Source of the DNA: Anseranas semipalmata
Taxonomy: Eukaryota > Chordata > Aves > Anseriformes > Anseranatidae
Direction of reading: 5' to 3'
Assembly (NCBI GenBank): GCA_013399115.1
Contig: VXAA01000101.1
Coordinates: 114,085-178,084, forward strand
DNA: 64,000 bases
This document shows positions 47,901 through 59,800 of this stretch, piece after piece. The translations under genes and the position numbers were made by a program. Numbering within the stretch: the first letter of the stretch is position 1; the number at the start of each line of letters is the position of its first letter. Under the pieces are notes generated by a model. That model saw nothing but the letters and a program-made list of their open reading frames with translations, was not told the origin of the DNA and did not search any database.

Positions 47901-50900
47901 ACACTTATCTGGTCAGTAAATATGTACAGAAAATGATTGAAAAGCTCAGTTATAAGTGATGGTCCAGCAGAGGTGAATTTGGTCCCTTAAGTCGAATGAG
48001 AGAAAGGAACATAGTCGAGTCCAGTATGCTGGACTAGGCAAGTGGAGAAAAAATGATGTATGGATGAAGAGAGTCATCATGAGCAAAAAAAAAAAAAAAA
48101 AATTAGTTTTTACTCCAAACAGCCTTTCTGAGGATAAGCCAGCTCCCAAACCATGATATAATTGAAAATTTACGTTTAAATTCAAAGTCCTCTTTTGGTA
48201 TTTAAGCACTTCCTTATTTGAACTGCTTTTGCTAAGTTGCTTAGACCTCCCTAAGCATCCCAGAGACCCTGATGATCAAAGGAGGTCATGCTATTGGGAA
48301 TAACATGAGAAACACAGACCAGACCCTGCAAAAGAACATGCCTATAGACCTATGGATTTTTTTTTTCCCTTAACTTTTAGTTTTTAAGAGAAAAATAAGT
48401 TTTTCTTTTTAGTTTTCCAAGATCATACCAGATATTTAGAATGATATTGACAGATAACAGATAACAAAATAGATATCAACAGAAAGGGGTCAGGTCTCAC
48501 AAGAGTATGGCTTCTATTTGATAAATCTCTAGGAATATCTGAGGGTGTGTAACTAAAAAAAATTGAAAACAAAGCTACATACAGCATATCTTTGAGGATC
48601 AGTTTCTGTATGCTTAAGAGTATACACTCAAGTTGTATGAATGAACGTGTGTGGATACAATCTGCACATTTATTGACAACTTTCTTCAGTGTGTCAGCAT
48701 CTCATCTGCTGCTCTTCACATCCCTCCCGGATTTCACCTCTCCCCTGTGTCTCCGGGTGACGTCCAGGTTCCCCACCTCTCGCCATTCCTCAGGGTGGGC
48801 ACCACACCAGAGATGGGGCACTTCTGCCCCCAGATCTGCACTGATACAGAGGATGGGGTGGCTTCTCTCGGCCTTATGCAGTGGGTATAGAGTGGTTTGT
48901 GTCGCCCACCCTCTGGGCTATCATGAATTTTGCTGGGGAAGAGAGAACCTGGCAGGAACAGTGGATGCACAGCTCCCTTTGAGTTGAATGGAAATGCTGC
49001 CTGGCTTAGACAGATGGCGAGGTCAGGTCCTGCACTGAGCGATATTTAAATTACAGTTCTTGGAAATGAGTATTCTGACCTTTTTGTAAACTTTTTGCTA
49101 CTTGTTCTCGTCCTTTTTATTCTTCATTCTCCAGTGCTTAAAAAAAAAAAAAAAATCAGCAGAAGGCCTGAGACTAACATTTCAGAGTGAAACAGAGAGT
49201 ACAACATTTCAGTTTGACCCTGGCACTGCAGCTGCTAAAATATTAACAGCATTAAATGCAGGTGAATCGGAAATGTGTGTGCAGGCCAATGATTCCTCCA
49301 GGCACTTTCCTTTGAGCTGCCTTGTTCCCTCCGTCGCTGCCACAAGCAGGAAGCCTTGTCCACCCAGCTCGCCCAAATGAGGAGTGACAGGGATGATGAA
49401 GACCATGGATATTGCAGCAGCATTTCTTTGATAGCAAAAGCTCTCTGCCCGATAAGATTTAACAGGCAATACGGGCTTCTCAAGCAAGACAAAGCTGCCC
49501 CTTGGAAGCGCAGAGAACCAGGAAGGGAGGTTGGTTTGTGTGGTTTGGGTTCTGACTGATGCACTGCTCGCTTTTCTCACCATTAAGATTAATGCTCGGG
49601 CTGATTATTAACTTAACATCTCCCCTGAAAAGGCTTCTTCTAATGATCTTTTTCTGAAGATTATCAGCAAATAACAGATCCGGACCCCTAGAAGCTCTGT
49701 AAAGGGTAGAAAGGAGCACAATAGGCCAGGTCCAGTTCTGGTGTACATTGCCACCAATGAATTTGATACAGCCAAGATAACATCTGTATTTTTCACAGTC
49801 ATCCATTTTGGCTGTGCAAAAAAAATGACTAAACCTGTAAATGAAAATCTGACTCTTGAACACAGAGCAGCAGAAGCTAGCTAGGGAGAAATCACCTGTC
49901 CTCACAGGGCCTTGGAGACACAGGCGACTTGATTGAGAAGATTTGGGACCTCTGACCAAGCTGCGCTACATCCCTGTTACCAAGCTTTGCTTGGGATGTT
50001 TGCACATTTGTTTGTGATGGGATTTTGTGGAGTGGGCTGCCTCAGCATGTGCCAAGGTAGGGAAGTCCTGCAGGCACAGAGCACGGGCAGGACCATTGCT
50101 TTCTGAAATGAACTATCACAGCTTGAAGCCTAGAAAGGGAAATATTTGATGAATAGAAAAAAAATCCTCTGAGTGTTACAAACAGTGAAAAGGGTGGTGA
50201 TGCTGCATAGCTGTCAGGCATGAAGTTCCCATAGCTGCAAGGTTTTGGTGGTGTTAGGAGGTGTAATATTTTGAAAGATTTTTGTGGCTTCCAAAGCCAT
50301 TTGAATTGCTAATTTCCGTCAATGTCACACGAACTTTTTCACAGAACTAGTTAACAAGGTAAAGCAGTCATTTCGATATTGCCACATTTAGGTTACTGGA
50401 AAATCTGCTGTGACATAAATGGACTTAAAAAAAAAAAAAAAAAAAGCCAAAATAAAATGAAGTGTCTTTAACTATCCCCCCACTCCTTTATTTGAACAGG
50501 ATAAAATGCTAAGAAGGGGATTTAAGTGTCTATATACATGCCCAAGGTGTGAGTTTCACTCCTTTCTACTCTTAGGGCATGAGTAAAAAACACAAGTTTG
50601 TCTTAAAAGTTGGTTCTCCATCAAGTTTTTTGTCTGATTTTTCTTCAACTTTTTTTCCTGCTCTTTTACCCCATCAGTCTTCCCTCCCCCAGCTGCTACC
50701 ACACACCATCCTTGCTAGCTTTCTTGCAAAGCTGCCAAGAAACTGTGAGCAAATTTAATGTCTGAATAACTGGTTGGTCTCTCAGTGACCTTGAAAAAAT
50801 TACTTTGCATCATTAAAAATTCATAGAAATGAAATTTTTGTGAGGAGACTGGCACATGCAAAATTAGTACTTGTTGAAATGCAGCTGGAGTAATCCAACC

Positions 50901-53725
50901 TACTGAACTTTTGAAATTGTAATTCTTCCAAGAGCTAATTGCAGCCACCTTACAACTTGGATCAAGTGTTGCTATTTGACTTTCTGAAATAATATCATCC
51001 TATGCATGATATACCTGTAAGGATATGCAGTAAGTGCAGGTAAAATTGATATGTACCTTCACAGGGACAAAAATGTTTCAAGACTGTTAAGTGCAGATAG
51101 GATGATAGGTACTGTAACAGGATGCAATGATTGAGTGGGACTGTTGGGAAGCAAGCAAATTATAATGCTTTTCTTCTGTTAATGGACTGCATATCCACTC
51201 TGTGCCATTAATTAGCTGTGGTGCTGTGAAGTTCAAGCCCATGTCTGCTGTCACTGCTTGAACTCTCAGAATGTATTGGTCCAGTTTTTTCCCATTGCGC
51301 TGGCCATCTAAGCTGTAAAGCTCAGTTGTGCCTTTGGGGGAGGGGGTGGAGAAGTTTGTTTCAAGTATTTTTGGGTGCTAGCCATGTTTCATGTTGTCTT
51401 ACTTTCCTGTTATACATGAAGACTGTTTAGATGGAGAAAAACATTAAATGATAACCACTGAAGTACAGCATGTCATAGCAAAGTGCACTTTCTTTGCTTC
51501 AACAGTGTAGCAAGGGGAGGCTTTAGCAAACGTCACTGGTTCCAGTTGGGGAAATAAAGAGTGATATTCATGGGGCCTGAGCAGGAGGAATGCTGTCCCC
51601 AGGACCCAAGTGTACCAAGTTGTTCAGCCCCGACTGAGGCTACACTGCCATTACATATAGTGTTTCCCTGCACTGCCAAAATCTTCACAGTCTGGCTCTC
51701 CATTTTTTTATTTTTATTTTTTCTTTTAAGGCTTTTTGTTAATACAGGAAAGCCCTGCAGTGTGATGGGTGTGATGGGTACCAATTTCATTGATATCAGT
51801 TGGAGACTTACCATCTTCTGGATTTGGGATATGGGCTCATTGCATCCATGGGAAAAGAATGTGATGTCTTTTAGGCTTACAATCCACAGAGGCTGGTTTA
51901 CACTGTCATAGTTTAAAAAATCGCTGATATGGGGGTCATTTCCTGTGGAATTCAGTGTATGTCAATGAAAGCGTGGCATGGCTATGAGCAAGCCTGCATC
52001 AAGGTGGTGTTTTCCCACTACATCTCCCTGGCCTGATAAGAGAAGCTCTCAAACAGAGGTGGGACCTTGCAAAGGTGGCAGCAGGAGTATTTCTTTCTAT
52101 GTAGCTTTTGTTTGTCCAGCTCCGCAATCCACCCAGAGCTCAGTGGACATGCTGAGTACCAGTGGCATCTCTGTCAACGCCCGCACCACAGTCCATCTTG
52201 CTGTCACATCATAATAAAAACATCGTTGCTCTCAGTAATGTTCAGCACCGTGGCTGAACTGAAGCAGTAAGCAGCTGAGATTGGATGTGACTGAACAAAA
52301 AAAAGTTTGGCTGCCAAGCATCTTTTCAGCAAAAGTCTGCTAGGATAGCAATACAGGTGTAATTCTGGGGAGCGAGCTCACTCCCCCTTTTTTTGTTATT
52401 TGTTCCTGGGCATTTTTCTGCCTTTGTTATACAGTGTCTTGTTTTTTTCTGAACACATCCTGATGTCTTCCCTAGCTTGTGGCTGCTGGATGCCATTAGC
52501 ATATATCTGGGCCACCCCTTCTGCAGAGTTGTCCCCAGGTGAAAGCCCTAGTGGTCTGGGATGGAAAGAGGCTGCAATTTACTGAGTCCATTATCACCTC
52601 CGGACGTGTAGAATGATAATGGAAGTGACAGAGGTGCAGCTGAAAATTGGCTCTTAATATTTTATGTGTTAAAGCTGAGGATTGGAAATCTCACACTGCT
52701 CTTCAGGGAAAATGAAGTGTGTGTGTCTCTTTCCTCCCTCTTCCCCCTCCCATCAAATTCAAATGTTGCGCAAAACAGCTCTCTTTTTACACCTATGCAT
52801 GATGGAAATACTGTGCTTCAGTAGTGATAGTCTCAAAGACAATGGCATGAAATAGTATGAAGAATGAGGGATGGTAGCATGATGCCATCCTTGCAAGACT
52901 AAACTTCTTTTCTTCCTTTGAATTAGGGATGAAACAAAAAGTCTGCCCTCAAGCAGTATCTTCAAATTGCTTTCCTTCAAATCTTGTAGTCTGTAACCTG
53001 ACTGATTTCATCACTCTCTTCTAATGCTTGCAAATGGTGCTCTTTTTATCAAGGCAGCTCCCTTCCCCTTCCTCTGCATATACATACCAAACCATTAGTC
53101 AAGATTACTGTTCATCTATTCACATGTAATGTGTCATGGATATGTAATTTTAAATACTTTCTTCATCTAAATGACTTATGCAAATGGCAAATTAGCTTCC
53201 TGGCCTTTCACCAAACTCTGCAGACTTTCTGCGTCTTCTTGGTAGTGATTACAAGCAATATTAAATGAAATTGGCTCTTGCAGCTTAGCTTTATTAATTT
53301 CTCATGTTCTTACATCGGTTAAAATACTTAAAGCCGGATGCTGCGGTGATTCCCATTGACCTAGAGATTTCTTGAGTGCTTTGGAGGACTCTTTCCCTTC
53401 TGCTTAGCCTTTTCTGTGCAAATACTAAGACAGAGAGTAAGAGCGCTCTGCTGAGGGGTGTTTCCATGCCTATAAAAGGGATTCTGACTTTCCTCATGCG
53501 CTCTGCATTTTTGAATGAGATGTTCCTATTGCTTTCACTGCGAAGTCTTCATGTGTACTGCCCCTAGTTGGCATGTATTGGAACAGCCTCTGTAAAGTCC
53601 TATTCAACTTCACATCATGGGCTGCCTTACTCTGTGCTGTGTGTTGTTTGCAATGTCCTGCCCACAACCAGAAATGTTTAAATATTAATGCAAACCACCA
53701 TTTTGTAGTTGTCATTACAGTAACA
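44925..53725. other. Non-coding stretch, no gene seen
   Basis: The longest open frame is 196 codons (45596-46186, plus), with no domain. About 45970-46110 (CCCCATCTGTGCAATGGAGA ... TTGAGATCTTTGCATTTTGC) may be another decayed MIR-like piece. A runs lie at 45205-45220, 47427-47442, 48085-48102, 49140-49155 and 50427-50445. The minus-strand frame 49480-49959 (159 codons) is unrecognised. Confidence 0.5.
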
Positions 53726-53730
53726 GGCTG

Positions 53731-53935
53731 TGAGTTGTGTAGAAAATGTAGTAGACTCAGATTTAGAGAGCCTGGGTTCTAGTTATGGATCTGCAGAGAC
53801 TTCTTATGTTGGTCCAGATGCATGATTTCTCCATGACTCAGTTCTTCATTTTTTAATGAGAAGTAAACACACTTTCTCAGTAGAGTTGTTGTGACATAGC
53901 TAATTTGGAGATTGCTCAGATATGATGCCATTATG
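53731..53935 (+). repeat. Ancient MIR-like repeat, near full length
   Basis: The order TTTAGAGAGCCTGGGTTCTAG, ATGGATCTGCAGAGACTTC, CATGATTTCTCCATGACTCAG, TTCTTCATTTTTTAATGAG, GAGTTGTTGTGACATAGCTAA and GAGATTGCTCAGATATGATG runs colinear with the plus-strand MIR/CORE-SINE type plan ('...cctgggttcta...ctctgccac...ttaacct...ctgtgcctcagtttcc.catctgtaaaatgag...gttgttgtgag...tgagatcctcagatga'). It covers about 200 bases and is the longest ancient repeat seen here. Confidence 0.65.
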
Positions 53936-53939
53936 ACAA

Positions 53940-56780
53940 TGGAAATACTTAGAAAAAGTCAATATTACTCATCACCATACAAACTGATAAAATAAAGACT
54001 TCAAAGAATTTCAGCGTAAACAAGGTTGAGGTATTGTAGCTAATCCTATTTTTATAGTGTGCCGGACTAATTTTGCGTAACAGAAGAGCACCGCCCACCC
54101 CCACACTGCTTCTGTTTCTCTTCTCAGCAGAGATGAACAGAGATGCAGGGAACACCATTAGATGTAGCTGGTTGTAACTGGGGTGGGAGAGAGAAGTGCC
54201 ATTTTGAGGAGCAGGGAAGATTGCCAGGATAATAAACGTCTTTTCTTCAGTGATTCCCACTTGACTGTTGTGAAAGTTATGGAGTTTTTTTTTTTTTTAA
54301 TTAAAATTTGTTATTATTGAAATGAGCAACCATGCATGCCATATGGGTACAAATAAAATAAAAAGTCCAACCTTTCTATATTATTTGTATTCTGTCTTTT
54401 TGCTTGTTCTGTGATAAATAAAGAACCAGAGAATCACCCTATTGAGATTTAATTGACTTCACACACACACAAAATGCTATCTAAGATTGAGGAGCAAATG
54501 TTTCCTCTAATCCTAGCAGCATTTTATCTGATATAGGAAAAAAAAACCTACTCATTTTCAGATTCTGTTATTAAATCACCATGCTTGTGCCCAATTTCTG
54601 TGTTTGATGCCAAGCCTACTGCAAACAGACAATGAGTTTTTCTAATGGAAAGCCCTTATGCAGATGGTCAGAAGGATCAGTATATTTGCAGGACATTATA
54701 GGAAGTCATAACAAATCGAAGATGCTCCTATAGCCTGAGCAAGGTGAGGAGAGAAGAAAAGGGAGTTAAACCTGGCAGCCAGAGCCTGAAATCCTTTTTA
54801 AGGGTATTGGAAAGTGTTGTCAATTGCAGGAAAAAAAAAAAAATGAGAAAGATTTTTCTTGTATCAGGTTATGATGAGCAAATAATGAACCACGTTAAAA
54901 TGTGGCTCCAGCTCCTCAAACTTCAGGATCCGAAGGCTGGATCTGGATTTTTGTATCTGTAGTATGTTCTGCTGAAAATAAAGCAATTCATATGTTTAGC
55001 TTTCTGCAAAATGTAAATTTGGGGAGTGAGGGATTTTTTTATTTTTTTTATTTTTATTTTTTTACATTTACATCTGCTTTCCAAAGACTGTTATTTAAAT
55101 ATATCCACTGTTGTAGGGTTTTAAAATGTAAGGATTCATTCATTTCTTGGATACCACAATAAATATTTACCAGAACAGGGAAAAAAAAAAATCAAATTCT
55201 GAAGTATCCTGATGAATAGTTGTAAGAAGTGGAGATTCACTGTGGTCTGGTGCACATGGATATGATTAGCTCAAGATATGAGTACTTGAACAAATGACAA
55301 GTAGTCGTTCACCATTTAAGCACACTGACCTTTTTGAGGACACTGCTAGGATGCTCATGCGTGAGGAGCTTTGAGTAAAGGCACATTCAGTTCTTGCTTC
55401 CCATGAAACAAGCAGTCCTAGCTGGAAGCTGCTGCCAAGTGATGTACAAATAGGCAGGCTCTTATGATGAAGCTGTGTGTCTCCCTCGCTTCAGAAAGGT
55501 GGAAATGAACTAGAAACCTTTTTTCAAGGTTTTCTGCCAGCTGATGTTGTTCTTGACACTTCACGACTTTGGGACATCTGCCTGTGCTGTGGACTTTCTT
55601 GTTATCCAGATGTTGTAGCAAAGATGAGAAAACAGAAATGGTCAGTTTAATGGAAAGCAGAATGCCGTGGCAGGAAGAAATAAACTCCAGATCTGATACA
55701 ACAGATCTCTGCCTCCTCTTGCAGACCACAGCACCACTGAGACATCTTATTTCAATTCCATGTACTCAGAACTTGCATCAAGTATAAATAGGGCTATTCA
55801 TGCTTCACTATCTGGTGGTTTGGTTTTTTTCCCCCTTTCCTTTTTCCATTTGCTTTAAGAGTAAAAAATGCAAAGATCTTAGTTCTCTTCAGTCTTTATT
55901 ACAGCTGCACCAAGTGCAGAAGGACCGACCTGGGCAGCTTTGGAAGTTAGAAATTTCTGAATGAGCATGAAACCATTTTTAATTCCTTTACCTTTTTCCT
56001 TTCTGATTGCATTATTTGACATTATGTTAACAGCCTAATGTGCGTGTGAGAGAGAGAGAGAGAAAGGGAGGTAAAACAAAAGCACTGATAACGATGGTGG
56101 CACTTCTGTGTGCTGTGAAACCTAGCATCAAAAGACTTGAGTTTCTCAGGCTTGAATGACCTCAGGGGACTTCTGTGTTCCCAATGCACCCAGATCTCGT
56201 GAATTTTAGCACTGACAGTGTGTTGCTTCCTACCTGCTGTTATTACTTATTTTTTATTATTCTTGTTGAAATATTTCAGTCACTGAATTGGCAAAGAAAA
56301 AACAATCCTCTGTGATTGAAGTGACCAGTTCTTCTAAATTATTTTGCAAATACATATAAATAACTTATATCCCCAAATTCAAGATCAAACTACACTGATT
56401 TCATTTAAAGAAAGGAACTAAGCAGGGTTATGTGTGACATCTGTTTTCATAATAAATAATTTTTGCAAGATTTTAAGAACAAATTAATTATATAAATTTT
56501 AAATTGATGACTTTTTAAGAAATAATTGTTTTTTTTTGATTTTGTTTTTGTTTTTTTTGTATAATTTGAAGGAACAGATATCATTGCCTAGTAGGGGTCA
56601 AATAATACTCCCTTTCTCCTCACAGTAAATGGGGGAAGAAATCCTTAGGATTTCCAAATAAAGAAGGAGATGAAAAAATAAAATACTCAGTATAAATACT
56701 TTGTGTAAAAAGACCTGTTAATTTAAGAAGAAAATGAGAGATGGAGAAGAATTCTATTGTAGCAGTTGGCTTTTTTTTTT
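53940..56780. other. Non-coding stretch, no gene seen
   Basis: AT-rich. Holds a T/A-rich tract at about 55031-55065 and a short (GA)n run at 56047-56063. Near 56430-56570 the sequence is very AT-rich. No gene recognised. Confidence 0.5.
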
Positions 56781-56785
56781 TTTTT

Positions 56786-56866
56786 GTAGAGCAGATGGCC
56801 TAATGGTCTAAGCATCTGGTTTGAAATATCTGCCTTCCCTGGGGCCATCAGCTCGAATTTAGGCAA
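56786..56866 (+). pseudogene. Decayed class II tRNA-like element (Leu/Ser type)
   Basis: An A-box-like TGGCCTAATGGTCTAAG (56796-56812) is very close to the D-arm of eukaryotic tRNA-Leu. About 45 bases on is a B-box-like GCTCGAATT (56851-56859). The spacing, with a CTTCCCTGGGGC block between, suits the long variable arm of a class II tRNA. The anticodon and T stems no longer pair, so it cannot be a working tRNA. It follows a 15-base T run. It is either a tRNA pseudogene or the head of an old tRNA-derived SINE; chance is possible. Confidence 0.35.
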
Positions 56867-59800
56867 GCTGGGTTTACACCTTTATTTTCAGGACAGATCA
56901 CCTGATCTGACTCTAGTTGGTTACATGAGTTTTTTTGTGCAGGTAACACCACTGATATTGGCACAGAGGGTTTCATGCCATTCACAGGGCAGATTTTCCA
57001 GGCTTGAGTTTAAAAATTGAAGTTCAGTTGGCTACATGTCATTCTGTAAGAGGAGCTTTGTGCTTTAGAGGGATTTGTCCTGGTGTCATTGCTCAGAATT
57101 TCCCTCATGTACCTACTGCTATGCAATATTTCTTGGATGGATGATATATTGTTCTTGCTTCTCTATCATGATTTTAGTATTTAATTGAAAAGTGCTTCAC
57201 CTTGGAAATTGCATCTGAATTTGGATGGAAAGCTTAAGTATGACAGCAAGTAACTGTATTCAGTGTGAATAAAATTCCCTCTTATATGGAGAGTAACACA
57301 GGATCATTGTATCCTCAGTGCTTGTTGCATGGGATTTTGCAAGATAAGGCTTGTTATGTGCCTTGAGTCACGCTTACGTCTTGCTTTGCTCTCTGCTATC
57401 TATCATGCAGAGCATTCTCTCAGACACCTTCTAATAAGACCTAGAGGTACATTTTCTCGTAATAAAGAAGCAAATCTGAAACAACAGTAGAATAGGAGGG
57501 CAATGTAAGGGCAGGTTCATTTCATGATCATTGTGTGAAATTGTTTATGCTATCATGTATTCCTCATTGCTGAAATCGTCTTTCTAACAGATTTCCTGCA
57601 AATTTCGTATTACACTGTGCTACAGCTGGTGACCTATATGCTGTCATCTGCATGGTTTTTATATTAAGAATCTGGGTCTGAATTAGTTTTTTTCTCTATT
57701 ATTTATTGACAGCATGTTCTTAGAAAACCAAGGAGAAAAAAAAATGAATAACAGGGAGATTTATAAGTCAAATGATGAGAACAGAATTTAGTCTGCTCTT
57801 TAGTAATTGACTGGTGAGTACAATTCCCCCTGTTGAAGAGAGATTAATCAAAAGATTAACCAAAAACACTTGCTAGCAGCAGTTCTTAGGACAGTCCGGA
57901 ATGTGTACAAGGCAAAATTAATCCTTCCAAATTGCTAAGAAACTGAGGGACTTTAAGATTTAACCCGGAACTCTGTGGTTAGTAAACGCTTTCCAATCTG
58001 TGTCAGGTTTGTAATTCTTTTTTCTTTTGTTTAGTTTTGGAAAAACAAAATCTCATCTGTGTTAGTTCAAGGGGTCAAAGAACTGCCTGGGCTGTGTCAT
58101 CTTTGTGTCCCTTGGTTCCTGCGCAGATTATACAGGGCTGGGGCTCTGGAGACTGCTCCGAGTTGCTGTGGCTAGCTGTCTGATAAAAAAATTGTGTGTC
58201 CACTGTTTATTTTTATCACATGGGGAGACTTTCTTTAGCTTCTGTCCCATCGACATCTTTTCCCATCTCTAGAACTGATCACAGAGCTGTTGGTGCAGGC
58301 ATTATGTTGATGGCTTTTGGCCGCTTTAGGATCTGGCTACGTAAGCTAAGGGATCCTTCATTAGTCAGCTCTATTGATTTTATGTTGGGTTTGTACAGTC
58401 GGAGCCCTCCTGTAAAGAGGTCTTACTCTGCTGTATTGGATGTCACAGAGCTTTGATGGGGCATTGTGCATCTCCAGCGATGAGCAAGGGCTGTAATGAA
58501 GAGCATGCCTTATTAAGGGGTGTCTGCATGGGTTAACTTGATAGGTGACCTGAGCCATTATATAGAATATTTAGCATGAATAAATTCTGCTGTGATTAAA
58601 ATTTAAAATAATCTGCTTCTCAGGTTTGGTTCCCAATAGGTTTATTGTGATCAAAGAAAAATTAAAAAAGAAATGAAAAATCAACAATACTGAAAAGGAA
58701 AATGGGAATCCTGCACAATTCATTTAGCAACTAGTTTTTTCCTCAAATACCATTCATAGTGCAAGGGAGAAGGAAGCAGCAGAAATACGAAAGACTTCTG
58801 AAAAATTCACTGCAGTGTTGTGTTTTCTTCAGGTTCTTTCCAATGCCAAAGCAAGCTGAAAATGCATTTTAACTGTTTTTTCTCTTTATCTTTATGCCTG
58901 ATGTACATAGTGCTTCACTTTCCAAACTGTCACCTTCCCTCCTCAAACTGCTTTCAGTTCCTGAGGAGCTTCTGCAAGGGAGCAAGCATGTCAGATGTGC
59001 CCACCTGCTTCTGACAGCCACGTGCACATGGACCAGGAAGAAGACTTAATCCCTCCCCCTCTTGCACCACTTTTCTTGTCTCAGATATCCACAGTCCTGG
59101 AAGTGGTTTTTTTTCAGTAAGCGGAGAACCAAGCCTCCAACCCAAGGGGCTTTGCTCCTTTACCAGGACTTCAGTATTGCAGCTATCCTTCCACATTTTT
59201 GGCCATGACCTGCTAGCTGGTACTCCTGCTGCTCCAGACACTTCCCACCCATGGACCGAGAATGCTGGGGGACATCTGGCACATTCATGGTGGTCAGAGA
59301 GGCCCAAGAGTCTCAAAAACCTCTCCTGAGATAGAACAGACAAGGTTAGGAGACACTGGAACACACGGGGGTACAAATTAGATTTCCTTTGCTGTGATAA
59401 CCTGGGTGTTTCTTAACTTGCAAATGCTGATGTCCAGAAAGCCATGGTTCTCCTTGGGGATGGGAAATGCAATCTAACAGGGTTTCTCACCCTTAAAAAA
59501 TGCTCAGAAGAGTGAGGTAAGCTTGCAAGTATCCTGAGTATACCATTCCCTTCCCTCTTGCTGAAATTTTTGCCCCACAGTACTGAATTTCTCTGAGCAC
59601 ATAGAAAACAAGAATAAAAGTATGGGATAATTAAAACCAGGCAGCAGAACAGTAGGATCCCATTGGTTGTCTGAAGGGTTTTCTTCAGAGGATAATCTAG
59701 AATTTTGCTGTTGCTTACTTTTTTGCCACTGTAGAGACCTTTAATAATGTACTTATTGGTTGCAGAAATTGATTAATTCTTGTTGAGTAGCCAGTTTGCT

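Noticed and set aside
48085..48102. A18 run as a retrocopy tail
   Set aside because: No polyadenylation signal at the right distance and no target duplication. It is one of several ordinary A runs.
49480..49959. 159-codon minus-strand open frame
   Set aside because: Composition is ordinary, no family is recognised, and other frames overlap it on both strands.
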